Source: Firm-04 sp003446315
GTDB lineage: Bacteria > Bacillota > Clostridia > Oscillospirales > Ruminococcaceae
Assembly (NCBI GenBank): GCA_946530355.1
Contig: CAMNAB010000024.1
Location: 1-29,086 of the forward strand
Direction: 5' to 3'
DNA: 29,086 bases
Shown here piece by piece: positions 1 through 9,008 of this stretch. Both the position numbers and the translations under genes were made by a program. The notes under the pieces are model-generated. The model saw only the letters and a program-made list of their open reading frames with translations, searched no databases and had not been told where the DNA came from. How positions within the stretch are numbered: position 1 is the stretch's first letter; every line of letters starts with the position of its first letter.

Positions 1-46
1 CTGCCGCATATACACAAACAAACCGTCACTGCTGCTTGCACATTAT

Positions 47-92
47 AAAAGACAGCACCAGAACCTGCTAACGGTTTCGGTGCTGTCTTTTT
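47..92. terminator. Bidirectional intrinsic terminator
   Basis: A perfect 13-bp inverted repeat (47-59 and 79-91) with a 19-base loop is flanked by A's on the left and T's on the right, so it could work on either strand. It would stop a plus-strand gene lying left of the window and may also end the minus-strand operon whose last gene stops at 335. Confidence 0.8.
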
Positions 93-334
93 CACCCTTT
101 TTTACACGAAAATATCCAAACTTCCCCAAAAATAAACCAGAATCCGGAAAAGCAGCCGTTTCTGCGAAAAAATCTCCCTTTCGCTCAAAATGCATCTTTC
201 TGCACCAAAATCTGTCTTTTTTTCCCTTTTTCTCCCGCTGCTTTTTTCGTCAATCTCCATTTATTTTCGCAATATTTTCATATATTAGCAATATGCATCG
301 ACTTATTTCACGCCGCATATTGCCGGCATTCATC
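93..334. other. AT-rich intergenic stretch, nothing recognised
   Basis: This stretch separates the terminator at 47-92 from the end of the minus-strand gene at 335. The plus strand is rich in pyrimidine runs. I see no promoter, RNA gene or protein-like small ORF in it; the frames that are open across it read into the neighbouring gene in the wrong direction. Confidence 0.5.
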
Positions 335-1402
335 TCAATATGTGAAATCAGATGCGGCATCCCCCTGAAGGGCAAGCGAAAAATAATCCGACCGATTTCG
401 TGCATCAAATTTCGCTGCCAGATCCTGACAGTTCGCATATGTTTGCTCTGCCAGTTTCCGCAGACCGTCTGCATCCGTCAGCACACCGGTTTCTGCATTT
501 TGCAGCGCCATGCCGGCTTCGGCTGCCGCCGCAAGCACCCGATATGCCCCGCGGTCAAACCAGAAGCATAAAAACGGATTCCGTGAACCGGTGCGCAGCG
601 GCAGATTCTTCTCATAAAATTGCAATCCGCGCTCCGGCTCTGCAATCGCATCATACCACAAAAGCAATCCAATCGGCTCAAGCTGAAAACGCTCCCCGTC
701 ACACAGCGGACGCAGCTTTTTCGCATAAACTGCCGCTTTCTCCATATCGCCTGTCTTCAATGCATCATAAAGCAGATACATATATGTTTTGCAGGGCACT
801 TCTTCCGTCCGGAGCTGCTTCCGGAAGATCGTTTCTGCGATTTCCAGCGCCTTCTCCCGGTTTCCGATCGCAAGCTCAAACCGTACCATCGAATCCAGCT
901 CACAGGCTTCGCCGTCGCCCATGGAATCCTTGGGCGAACGCAGAAAATCCTCGTAATCAAGCCGCATTTTTGCACGGTCACAATAGCTGTATAAAATCGC
1001 GCGCTTCTCATACCATGTGCGCAGAGAATAACCGTTACGCTGCAAATTTCTCCGAAACTCCGAAAACCAGCCAAGCAATTGCTTTTTCTCGATCTGCCAG
1101 AACTCCGTGGACGCTTCCACGATCCATTTGAACATCCAGAGCGTATCCCATGACCATTCCTCTTGCAGCTCCGGATTGCGTGCCGCTAATGCCAGATATT
1201 GCGGGAAATCAACCAGCGCCTGAAACCGATCGCCCGAAAAAACAGATTCTTTTATCAGATCATGGTGAAACAGCATCGCAGTGCTGTCATCATGCGCCTG
1301 TTCCGCTGCCGTGATCGCGCCCCGGATCGCACGCATACGCGGTTCACCGGACTGCATTTCCCGATAAGCACGGCGCAGTTCTTTTGGGTCATATCCGTTC
1401 AT
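335..1402 (-). CDS. TPR-like helical-repeat protein downstream of HSP90
   Basis: A 355-residue soluble protein with no signal peptide or membrane segment. The middle and C-terminal parts (about residues 175-300) have the spacing of degenerate tetratricopeptide repeats, with helices such as NREKALEIAETIF and TGDMEKAAVYAKKL. The N-terminal third is rich in Trp, Phe and Tyr. The ATG has a good ribosome site (GAGGTG) that overlaps the stop codon of the HSP90 gene 9 bases upstream, so the two are very likely translationally coupled. From memory, similar proteins with a conserved GYSLR motif occur in actinobacteria, but I cannot verify this. Function is unknown; the linkage suggests an adaptor or co-chaperone for the HSP90 protein. 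That it is a real gene is much surer than any role. Confidence 0.85.
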   Translation of the reverse strand: MNGYDPKELRRAYREMQSGEPRMRAIRGAITAAEQAHDDSTAMLFHHDLIKESVFSGDRFQALVDFPQYLALAARNPELQEEWSWDTLWMFKWIVEASTEFWQIEKKQLLGWFSEFRRNLQRNGYSLRTWYEKRAILYSYCDRAKMRLDYEDFLRSPKDSMGDGEACELDSMVRFELAIGNREKALEIAETIFRKQLRTEEVPCKTYMYLLYDALKTGDMEKAAVYAKKLRPLCDGERFQLEPIGLLLWYDAIAEPERGLQFYEKNLPLRTGSRNPFLCFWFDRGAYRVLAAAAEAGMALQNAETGVLTDADGLRKLAEQTYANCQDLAAKFDARNRSDYFSLALQGDAASDFTY

Positions 1403-1411
1403 ATTGTCACC

Positions 1412-3214
1412 TCAATCATCCAGACTCCAATTCACCAGACGCAGCAACTCATGATTCAGAATCTGCATCTCATTGTTGCGCATCGGATAACCGCCGGTCA
1501 GCAATGCCTGTATATACAGAATATCTATGCAGCAGCGCAGTTTTTCTTCGTCCGTTACCTGCATCAGCCGCTGGATCAGCGGATTATCATAATTCAAATA
1601 CAGCTTTGCTGCCGCTTCTTCATGATATTCCGATGCAAAGGCATCCAGCATGCCGCGGAACAGATCTGTCGTCTGCTCCATCGAATGCCGGATATCCCGC
1701 AGCAAAAGCGCTTCCTCATTCACCGTATACAACACCGGCAGATCTTCCGGCGCAAACCGTTTCATTGCTGCCGTGCAGTCATAGCCCGAAAGCAGCTCAT
1801 TGCATTCCGCCAGCAGCCGAAGTGCAGATGCCGGATCTTTCGGCTCCGGATTTTCCAGCATCGCATCAATGCGCTCTGTCTTCATTTGCAGCACCTTGAT
1901 CGTCGGCTGGATCAGCTCCATTCGTCTGAGCAACTGCCCCACATAGGTATATCCGGCATTCACCAACAATACATTCCGCGCCTGTGAGATCGCGGCGACC
2001 TGCCGGTATTCATCAATATATTCCGTATAATAGATCGGCTGCCCCGATTGTCCCGCTTGCAGCAGCGTGCTGCCCGTCATTGTGCCGAACGCCGTTTCAA
2101 ATGTCAGATATGGGAAAAATGCACGGTATAAACTGTCATCCTCTATGGCGACCGACTGTACTGCCAGCCGATGAATCCGCACGATGCGCTGCAAAAGCGG
2201 ATCCTGCTTCGCTGCAAGCTGCCGCAAATATTCTGTGATGCAATCGCTCAGCTCCTCGCGTGCCTGCATCAGGATCTCGTTTTCATAAAAATCTTCACGG
2301 GATGCAGTCGGCTGCAATCCGTTGGTATTGATAAAACAACGCAGGAAAAACGCCCACTTCGGCAGCAGGCGTGTGCCGTCTTCCGTCAAAAGCATATTTT
2401 TCAGATAAATGCGGTGCGTGTGCTTTGCAGTCGGCGCTGTTTCACTCGACATAATATATGCCACGCCCGAAAATAAACCGCTGGGCGAATTTAACGGGAT
2501 ATATCCCAAAAATCCGGTCTGAAACAGTGTCTCCCCCAGCTCCATGACCTGCTCATACTGAGTCTCCCCTGCCGGAAACGGCGGGTTCAGATGCGTGCGC
2601 TGCTCCCCCTGCACCAGATAGATCGGCTCCGGCAGCGGCAGTCCGTAATATTGCACCAGCTCCGTCAGACGCTCCGGCGTAAAGTATTCCGCTGCGCCTT
2701 CCTTCGGGCGCAGTATGATCTGCGTGCCCGTCCGCGGCAGCTTCGCACACGGTGTGATCGTATAGGTTCCGTCCGGCTTTCCGCGCCATTCCAGCGAAAT
2801 CTCCGGCGACTGCACCGAACAGGTCTGCACACAGATCTCATCCGATACCAGAAAACACGAAAGCAATCCGATGCCGAATCTGCCGATATAATCTTCCTGC
2901 ACCTTTCCCGATGTCAGATCATGCTTCGACGATTGCCCGATGACCGCCAGAAACCGGTGGATCTCCGCTTCTGTCAAGCCGGTTCCCGTATCTGCAAAGC
3001 ATAACAGCGGTTCGCCGTTTTCTTCCGAAAGCGTCAAAGTGATCTCATTTGCACTGCGGTCTTCCGGCTGCTTCAGCCGCTTCGCTGCAATCGCATCAAC
3101 TGCATTTTGCAGCAGCTCCCGCATGAATACATCCGGCGAACTATACAGATGATTCGACAAGATATCTATCATGCCCCCAAGATTTACTTGAAAATGAAAC
3201 GCTTCCTGCTCCAT
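1412..3214 (-). CDS. htpG: HSP90-family molecular chaperone (HtpG-like)
   Basis: A 600-residue GHKL ATPase chaperone of the HSP90 family. The N-terminal ATP-binding domain shows the catalytic glutamate and Mg-binding asparagine in FMRELLQNAVDAI (Glu33, Asn37), the ADTGTGLT nucleotide-binding loop near residue 74 and the lid/glycine motif GRFGIGLLS near 111-119. Middle and C-terminal domains follow to near the usual family length. The motifs differ from those of E. coli HtpG, so this looks like a divergent HSP90 type rather than the orthodox enzyme. The start is placed at 3214, not at an upstream ATG at 3247, because a strong GGGAGG site lies just upstream of 3214. It is the first gene of a two-gene operon with the TPR-like protein and has its own promoter at 3267-3295. 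The gene symbol denotes family, not strict orthology. Confidence 0.9.
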   Translation of the reverse strand: MEQEAFHFQVNLGGMIDILSNHLYSSPDVFMRELLQNAVDAIAAKRLKQPEDRSANEITLTLSEENGEPLLCFADTGTGLTEAEIHRFLAVIGQSSKHDLTSGKVQEDYIGRFGIGLLSCFLVSDEICVQTCSVQSPEISLEWRGKPDGTYTITPCAKLPRTGTQIILRPKEGAAEYFTPERLTELVQYYGLPLPEPIYLVQGEQRTHLNPPFPAGETQYEQVMELGETLFQTGFLGYIPLNSPSGLFSGVAYIMSSETAPTAKHTHRIYLKNMLLTEDGTRLLPKWAFFLRCFINTNGLQPTASREDFYENEILMQAREELSDCITEYLRQLAAKQDPLLQRIVRIHRLAVQSVAIEDDSLYRAFFPYLTFETAFGTMTGSTLLQAGQSGQPIYYTEYIDEYRQVAAISQARNVLLVNAGYTYVGQLLRRMELIQPTIKVLQMKTERIDAMLENPEPKDPASALRLLAECNELLSGYDCTAAMKRFAPEDLPVLYTVNEEALLLRDIRHSMEQTTDLFRGMLDAFASEYHEEAAAKLYLNYDNPLIQRLMQVTDEEKLRCCIDILYIQALLTGGYPMRNNEMQILNHELLRLVNWSLDD

Positions 3215-3266
3215 TTCAATTCGTCCTCCCTTTTCTGTGATTAGCATATTTAACCCGTTCCTTTAC

Positions 3267-3295
3267 ATCATACCACAAATTTGCTGAAAATGCAA
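3267..3295 (-). promoter_or_regulatory. Sigma-A-type promoter of the HSP90 operon
   Basis: On the minus strand, TTGCAT (3290-3295) and TATGAT (3267-3272) are separated by exactly 17 bases. The distance to the start at 3214 leaves a leader of about 45 bases. No CIRCE-type inverted repeat is seen near it. Confidence 0.6.
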
Positions 3296-3441
3296 TATCA
3301 TATCCCGATTCTGTTGATGTTGCCAAAGTTCTCCGTACCGGTTGCAAGCCGGCAAAATTACGGTCTGCCGTCAATCTGTTGATGTCTTCATAACAAACCG
3401 CATGAAGTGCAGACAGATTCCATAAAACAGAGCGCGTTCTC

Positions 3442-3470
3442 TTGATTTTTGCTGCAAAATGTTGTATGAT
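3442..3470 (+). promoter_or_regulatory. Promoter for the small membrane protein
   Basis: TTGATT (3442-3447), a 17-base spacer and TATGAT (3465-3470). If this is the active promoter, the transcript has a leader of nearly 300 bases before the start at 3774. A weaker -10-like element lies near 3645, but I find no -35 for it. Confidence 0.5.
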
Positions 3471-3773
3471 GATAGCAGTGTCGATTTTGTTTCATCCGCG
3501 CCTTGCGGTATGTGCATCTTTCGGCACATCTGCTTTCCATGTATAATATAATCTTTTTGATATTTTTGTCATCTCCTTATCACAGATTTAAGTTAAATAA
3601 AAAATATTTTATTTTTTATGAAACATTTTCCTCTGAAAGTTGTCTTATATTATAGAGGCGATTGATACAATAAAAAAATTGCCGCTGATTCATCTCACTC
3701 GCAGTGGATCCATTCGTACCGGTTTCGGATCTGCCTGCTGACGCAACACTTAATTTCTATGGGAGGGCGTACT
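3471..3773 (+). other. Long leader region with AT-only palindrome
   Basis: Gene-free leader between the promoter and the small membrane-protein gene. It contains a small hairpin with ATGTGC/GCACAT arms (about 3510-3530) and an AT-only palindrome at 3595-3614 (8-base arms, 4-base loop). No known riboswitch pattern was recognised. The region is much more AT-rich than the flanking genes. Confidence 0.4.
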
Positions 3774-4097
3774 ATGAAACACACAAATGGGGTAATAATT
3801 CAGGATTCCGACACTACAGAACAATTACAGAGAGACAAGCATGCACATCAACAGCGAACGGTTTGGCTGATTATCATTTCTGCCGCGATCGGTACTGTCG
3901 TGCTCAGTACCTTTGCCATTTCTGCCATCGTGCGGGCCGGCATCTTGCAGCGCTTCCAAACCACGGAGTATACCACCGAAGCTGCCGATGAAAATGCTAT
4001 GAACGATTTCGGCACTGCCGCACAGACTGTACGCAGTTCCGGCAGTACATCGTTCCTCTCGAATTACGTCATCTTCTGGAATTCGCTGCCGCAGTAA
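3774..4097 (+). CDS. Small single-pass membrane protein, unknown
   Basis: A 107-residue protein. A charged, His/Gln-rich cytoplasmic-looking N-terminus (residues 1-27) is followed by one hydrophobic segment (about 28-50, starting TVWLIIISAAIG) and a Ser/Thr-rich extracytoplasmic-looking tail. No domain is recognised. The ATG at 3774 is chosen over the in-frame upstream ATG at 3759 because a GGGAGG site sits between the two at the right distance from 3774. The gene stands alone, with its own promoter, long leader and a strong terminator, and is convergent with ftsH. No function can be assigned. Confidence 0.7.
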   Translation: MKHTNGVIIQDSDTTEQLQRDKHAHQQRTVWLIIISAAIGTVVLSTFAISAIVRAGILQRFQTTEYTTEAADENAMNDFGTAAQTVRSSGSTSFLSNYVIFWNSLPQ

Positions 4098-4133
4098 TTT
4101 CTCTCGGCATTTCCCGTTTTCCGGATTCGTCGT

Positions 4134-4186
4134 AATCCCCTTCACATGTGGAATGCAGCAACTTCATGTGAAGGGGATTCTTTTAT
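4134..4186 (+). terminator. Terminator of the small membrane-protein gene
   Basis: A perfect 15-bp inverted repeat (4134-4148 and 4165-4179) with a 16-base loop is followed by CTTTTATT. It lies 36 bases after the stop codon. Confidence 0.85.
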
Positions 4187-4217
4187 TCGCTTAGGTTTGC
4201 CATACGCCATATATCAC

Positions 4218-4257
4218 AAAAGCCCGCATGTCGTTTCTTTCCGACATGCGGGCTTTT
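4218..4257. terminator. Terminator after ftsH, ending the core operon
   Basis: A perfect 16-bp stem (4218-4233 and 4242-4257) with an 8-base loop sits 5 bases past the ftsH stop on the minus strand. A's and T's flank both sides, so it may also back up the plus-strand terminator at 4134-4186. Confidence 0.85.
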
Positions 4258-4262
4258 TACAC

Positions 4263-6263
4263 TTATTGTTCAGTTGCTTCCCCTTCCGAATCAGGTGTTT
4301 CTGCTTCGTCCGGTTTTGCCGGTGTGACAGTCTCAGATGCAGATTCTGCCTCTGCTTCCGCTTTCTCCTCGATCAGCGGATTCTCGGTCATCATCGGCGC
4401 TTTGGCGGCTTCTTCTGCCTTGCGGCTTTCTACCGTCAATTCGCCATTCATGATTTGCAGGAATTCCTGCTCATTCACCTTTTCATACTCCAGCAGGAAC
4501 TCTGCCAGCGCATCCAACTGATCCCGATGTGCTTTCAGAATTTGCAGCGCCTGCTCATATCCGGCTTCTACGATCCGGCGCACCTCTGCATCAATTCTTG
4601 CAGCAACTTCCTCGGAATAATCACGGACATGACCGTAATCTCTGCCGATGAATACTTCGTCATTCTCTGAGCCGTATGCAACCGGGCCAAGCTCCTCCGA
4701 AAGACCCCAGCGTGTCACCATGTTCTTTGCCAGCTTCGTTGCACGCTCAATGTCATTCGATGCACCGGTGCAAATGTCGTCCAGTGCGGTCGCTTCGCCG
4801 GCTCTGCCGCCCATCATCATCACGATGGTTTCCAGCAGCTTCGTGCGGCTCATGTGGGTGTCTTCTGTATCCGGCCGTGTCCATGTCATACCGGCTGCCA
4901 TACCGCGCGGCACAACACTCACCTGCTGCACACGATCCTGCGTTTCCAGATGATACGCTGTTACGGCGTGACCTGCTTCGTGGAATGCCGTGATCCGCTT
5001 ATCCCGTGCAGTCGGAATATGCGACTTCTTCTCAGGGCCGGAAATGACCTTCATTGTTGCTTCGTCAATATCTGCTGCTGTGATCGCCTTGCGGTTTGCA
5101 CGCGCTGCAAGAATCGCAGCTTCATTCAGCAGGTTCTCAAGGTCTGCACCCGTGAAGCCCTGCGTATCTTTCGCAAGATCGTGGAAATCCACATCCGGGC
5201 CGATCGGCTTCTTGCCCTTGTGCACCTTGAGAATCTCCTCTCTGCCCTTGACATCCGGATAATTGACCGTGATCTGACGGTCAAAACGTCCCGGACGCAG
5301 CAATGCAGGGTCAAGGATATCGCGGCGGTTCGTTGCTGCGATCACAATGACGCTTTCCTTATCGGTAAAGCCGTCCATTTCAACCAGGAGCTGGTTCAGC
5401 GTCTGCTCACGTTCATCGTGTCCGCCGCCCAGACCGGAGCCTCTGTGTCTGCCGACTGCATCAATCTCATCAATGAAAACGATCGAAGGTGCATGCTTTT
5501 TTGCCTGTTCGAACAAATCACGCACACGGCTTGCACCGACACCGACAAACATTTCCACAAAATCAGAACCGGAGATCGGGAAAAACGGAACGCCCGCTTC
5601 GCCCGCAACTGCTCTTGCAAGCAGCGTTTTACCGGTACCGGGGGGGCCAAGCAGCAGGACACCGCGCGGGATTCTTGCACCGATGTCATCGTATTTCTTC
5701 GGGTTCTTCAGGAAGTCTACGATCTCTGCCATCTCTGCTTTTTCTTCGTCCGCGCCCGCTACGTCTGCAAACGTTGCTTTCTTCGCAGAACCGGGTGCCG
5801 CTTTGATATTCGCTCTGCCGAACGAATTGATCTTGCCGCCGCCGTTTGCCTGCCGGAACATCACGACAAAGAGCACGATCGCCATGACCATCAGAATGAC
5901 CGTCGGCACGACTGTCAGCATCCATGAATTGTCCGTCACCTTGAAATAATCCTGTGACAGCTCTGCCTTCGGATGCCGTTCGTTGTATTCCTCACGGTAA
6001 TTCTCTGTATCCTGAAGGAACAAGGATACATTCGGAACCTCGTAAATATGTGTTTTTTCTTCACCCTCAAGAACGTACTTCAATTCGCCGCTTCCGAGAT
6101 CCAGCGTATATTCCGTCACCTGATATTCGTCGAAATACGCCATGATATCAGAATACTTGACGGTGTGAGAATTACTTGCCAATGCCGGCAGCAATGCCCA
6201 TACCGCGATCACAAAAATCAGTACGACGATCACATAGGTCAGTACGCCACGATTTTTTCCCAA
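4263..6263 (-). CDS. ftsH: ATP-dependent zinc metalloprotease FtsH
   Basis: A 666-residue membrane-anchored AAA+ protease that degrades misfolded membrane proteins and regulators. Visible parts, in order: a membrane segment at about residues 8-26, an extracytoplasmic domain, a second membrane segment at about 114-136, Walker A GPPGTGKT near 205, Walker B IVFIDEID, the arginine-finger region DPALLRPGRFDRQ, and the zinc site HEAGH near 428. The acidic tail is rich in Glu and Ala. The start codon is TTG at 6263, with AAAAGGAG about ten bases upstream and no nearby in-frame ATG. Only 7 bases separate it from the tilS stop, and its ribosome site lies over the end of tilS, which suggests coupled translation. 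It is the last gene of the operon and is followed directly by a terminator. Confidence 0.97.
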   Translation of the reverse strand: MGKNRGVLTYVIVVLIFVIAVWALLPALASNSHTVKYSDIMAYFDEYQVTEYTLDLGSGELKYVLEGEEKTHIYEVPNVSLFLQDTENYREEYNERHPKAELSQDYFKVTDNSWMLTVVPTVILMVMAIVLFVVMFRQANGGGKINSFGRANIKAAPGSAKKATFADVAGADEEKAEMAEIVDFLKNPKKYDDIGARIPRGVLLLGPPGTGKTLLARAVAGEAGVPFFPISGSDFVEMFVGVGASRVRDLFEQAKKHAPSIVFIDEIDAVGRHRGSGLGGGHDEREQTLNQLLVEMDGFTDKESVIVIAATNRRDILDPALLRPGRFDRQITVNYPDVKGREEILKVHKGKKPIGPDVDFHDLAKDTQGFTGADLENLLNEAAILAARANRKAITAADIDEATMKVISGPEKKSHIPTARDKRITAFHEAGHAVTAYHLETQDRVQQVSVVPRGMAAGMTWTRPDTEDTHMSRTKLLETIVMMMGGRAGEATALDDICTGASNDIERATKLAKNMVTRWGLSEELGPVAYGSENDEVFIGRDYGHVRDYSEEVAARIDAEVRRIVEAGYEQALQILKAHRDQLDALAEFLLEYEKVNEQEFLQIMNGELTVESRKAEEAAKAPMMTENPLIEEKAEAEAESASETVTPAKPDEAETPDSEGEATEQ

Positions 6264-6270
6264 CGATACT

Positions 6271-7641
6271 TCACTCCTTTTCGATTGCTTTACATGTTGT
6301 ATTTTCAGCCGCCCTGACTTGCAGCGTCAGGATGCGGCGGCTGTTCTCATTCGGTTTCACACGCGCTGCAATTCCCACTTTTTCACAGTAAATACAGCCT
6401 TTTTCATCATACAGCGCATGCAGTGTACGCCGTTCCGGTGCGGGTGCTGCTGCCTGAATGCAATCCTTCAGCACACTCGAAAAATCACGCCCCGGAAGCC
6501 GGATCCGGTCGCTTCCGCGCCATTGCCGAAAATACGGTTTCCCAATTATTCTATCAAAATCCAGCGTAGACCGTGTGTCTGCTGTGTGATGATTCCGTGA
6601 TAACGCATCTCCCAGAACCGCTGTGCAGCACATGCCCGCAAACACGCGATTTTCCCCTGTTTGCAGCGGGATTTCTGCTGCTGTTTCCGACGCTGTGCTC
6701 CTGATATACAGAATGCCCCGCCATGCCTCTGCGTAAACATTCCGGGTGATCGTCAGCTTGCCGTTTTCTGCTTCCAGCAGCGCGTCGATCGCTGTCAGCA
6801 TATCATAAGACGGATCCACATGCACCGGCAATGCTTCCAGCCGCTGCATATAAATGCGCATGCGGATTGGCTTCGGATATGCCGGCAATCCGCGCATGCC
6901 GCCCCGGCACGGTTCCAGACACGCTGCCTGTGCTTCCAGCGCCTGCTGCGTCAGCAAGGCTTCATCTGCTGCAAGCATCGCTGCTGTCCGGCTCATATGC
7001 CGCAAAAATGCCGGGTTTTCTTCGATCATCAGCGGGATCAGCGTTTGCCGGATCCGGTTTCGGCTGTATGCCGCCGATGCGTTTGTACTGTCTTCCTCAT
7101 AAGTCTGCCCGCGTGCTACAAGATATGCAAGAATCTCCGATTTTTCTGCATATAACAACGGACGGATGATCCTGCCGTTTCGCGGTAATATGCCGCGCAG
7201 ACCTTTCATCCCGCTGCCGCGGATAAAGTGAAACAGCATCGTTTCGGCATTGTCGCCGGCATGATGCGCCGTTGCGATCACGCCTTCCGGTGCCGCTTTC
7301 TCCAGCGCTTCATATCGCAGGATCCGGGCTGCCGTTTCTTCTGAAAGACGCTTCTCCGCTGCATATGCCGGCACATTTACGGCGATCTGCTGAAACGGAA
7401 TCGCATGCTGCCTGCATAATGCGGCACAAAATGCGGCATCTCTGTCCGCTTCTTTCCCGCGGATGCCGTGATGCACATGAACTGCCCGCAGATCAATCTC
7501 CAACTGTGTGCGCAGTTCGTGCAGAATCAGCAGCAACGCCGTGCTGTCTGCGCCGCCGGAAAATGCAACGGTACAGATCCCGCCGTGCGGACATGCCGGA
7601 TTCTCCAGAACGGCTGCCGCAAGCGGCTCCATCCGGCTCAT
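6271..7641 (-). CDS. tilS: tRNA(Ile)-lysidine synthase TilS
   Basis: A 456-residue ATP pyrophosphatase that converts C34 of the CAU-anticodon tRNA-Ile to lysidine, so that the tRNA reads AUA rather than AUG. The PP-loop SGGADS is at the N-terminus (about residue 29), followed by VHHGIRG and the substrate-binding and C-terminal TilS domains (GKPYFRQWRGSDRI near 375). The frame is open to 7749, but the start is placed at 7641, where ATG overlaps the dnaB stop as ATGA. The upstream part would overlap dnaB by over 100 bases. Classical Bacillus order is tilS-hpt-ftsH; here hpt is missing and ftsH follows directly. Confidence 0.93.
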   Translation of the reverse strand: MSRMEPLAAAVLENPACPHGGICTVAFSGGADSTALLLILHELRTQLEIDLRAVHVHHGIRGKEADRDAAFCAALCRQHAIPFQQIAVNVPAYAAEKRLSEETAARILRYEALEKAAPEGVIATAHHAGDNAETMLFHFIRGSGMKGLRGILPRNGRIIRPLLYAEKSEILAYLVARGQTYEEDSTNASAAYSRNRIRQTLIPLMIEENPAFLRHMSRTAAMLAADEALLTQQALEAQAACLEPCRGGMRGLPAYPKPIRMRIYMQRLEALPVHVDPSYDMLTAIDALLEAENGKLTITRNVYAEAWRGILYIRSTASETAAEIPLQTGENRVFAGMCCTAVLGDALSRNHHTADTRSTLDFDRIIGKPYFRQWRGSDRIRLPGRDFSSVLKDCIQAAAPAPERRTLHALYDEKGCIYCEKVGIAARVKPNENSRRILTLQVRAAENTTCKAIEKE

Positions 7642-9008
7642 GCAGGCGGTGCCTCGCCGCGCTCGATCGCAGAGAACCGCGTATATTGTGCATCCCATGT
7701 GAGTTGGATCGTTCCGGTCTCTCCGTGACGGTTCTTCGCCACAATGCACTCTGTCATGTTCGGTGTCTGCGATTTTTCGCGGTTGTAATAATAGTCATTA
7801 TAAAGGAACATGATGATATCTGCGTCCTGCTCGATCGAACCGGATTCACGCAGGTCGGACATCATCGGTCGTTTATCCGTTCGGCTTTCTACACCACGGT
7901 TGAGCTGCGACAATAACAGAACCGGTACATTCAGCTCCTTCGCCATCAGCTTCAGATTACGGGTGATATCCGAAATGACAAGCACACGGTTCTCCGATTT
8001 CAGCGGTGCATCCATCAATTGCAGGTAGTCGATGACCACCATGCCCAGATTCTTGACGCGCCGCAACTGCGCTTTCATCTGCGAAACCGTGATGCCGGTT
8101 GCTTCCGATAAGAAAATATTCATGCCGGCAAGCACATCCGCACCGGCTGCCAGTCTGCCCCATTCCTTCGTATCCAGCCGCCCTGTCCGGAGCTTGTGCG
8201 AATCGACCAGCGCTTCTGTGGAGAGCATACGGGATGCAAGCTGCTCCATACTCATTTCCAGCGAATAGATCGCAACCGTTCTGCCGGAACGCCGCGTCAC
8301 ATTCGTGGCAAGGTTCAGTGCAAACGAGGTCTTGCCCATACCCGGTCGGGCTGCCAGAATCACAAGGTCGGAATTCGTCATGCCGCCTGTGACAGCATCC
8401 AGATCCGGAAAACCGGTCTTCGCACCCAGATATTGTTCTCTGTCCGGGCCTGCCAGATTGTTGAGCTGACGCAGCGTATTCGTCATGACATCAATGATCG
8501 GGGTCAGACCGTGCACATCGCGTCCCTGCCGGATGTCATAGATCCGCTGTTCTGCGGAATCCAGCAGCGTCTGTGCGGACTCCGTTCCTGCATTGATCTG
8601 TTTCAGCAGATCCTGTGCGACTTCTGCCAGCATGCGGGCACTGTATTTCTCCGAAAGGATCTTGCAGTAACTTGCAATATTGTCCGCAGACGGTACCAGC
8701 TCGATCAGACTCGTCAGATACCGCTTGCCTTCGGCAGTGCTTTCAAAGATGCCCTGCTTCATTGCTTCGTTGAGCACAACGATAATATCCATCTGCTCAG
8801 ACTGCGCACCCGTGAACATTGCGACCATCAGCCGGAACAGCTCCCTGTGCTGCTCCACATAAAATGCTTCCGGCCGGATGATCTCCAGCGCGGTGGAAAT
8901 GGTCTCCGGATCCAGCAGAATGGAACCGAGCACGCATTGCTCCGCTTCATCGCTGTGCGGGAGCATGCGGCTCGAATAGGCTTCCTGCAAATCCAATCCG
9001 TCAGGCAT
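7638..9008 (-). CDS. dnaB: Replicative DNA helicase DnaB
   Basis: A 456-residue hexameric helicase that unwinds DNA at the replication fork. It has an N-terminal primase-interaction domain, starting about LPHSDEAEQCVLGS, and a RecA-like domain with Walker A AARPGMGKTS near residue 220, Walker B VVIDYLQLM and the LLLSQLNRGVE motif. No intein is present. The start at 9008 lies inside the last codons of rplI (8-base overlap). The longer open frame to 9086 would overlap rplI far more. The rplI-dnaB order is conserved in many Firmicutes. The end overlaps tilS by four bases (ATGA). Confidence 0.96.
   Translation of the reverse strand: MPDGLDLQEAYSSRMLPHSDEAEQCVLGSILLDPETISTALEIIRPEAFYVEQHRELFRLMVAMFTGAQSEQMDIIVVLNEAMKQGIFESTAEGKRYLTSLIELVPSADNIASYCKILSEKYSARMLAEVAQDLLKQINAGTESAQTLLDSAEQRIYDIRQGRDVHGLTPIIDVMTNTLRQLNNLAGPDREQYLGAKTGFPDLDAVTGGMTNSDLVILAARPGMGKTSFALNLATNVTRRSGRTVAIYSLEMSMEQLASRMLSTEALVDSHKLRTGRLDTKEWGRLAAGADVLAGMNIFLSEATGITVSQMKAQLRRVKNLGMVVIDYLQLMDAPLKSENRVLVISDITRNLKLMAKELNVPVLLLSQLNRGVESRTDKRPMMSDLRESGSIEQDADIIMFLYNDYYYNREKSQTPNMTECIVAKNRHGETGTIQLTWDAQYTRFSAIERGEAPPA

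Noticed and set aside
80..571. 163-codon plus-strand frame near the left edge
   Set aside because: It begins inside the terminator hairpin and runs antisense into the TPR-like gene; composition is Cys/Phe/Arg-rich and not protein-like.
3471..3773. Possible riboswitch in the long leader
   Set aside because: I could not recognise any known riboswitch core; only simple hairpins are visible.
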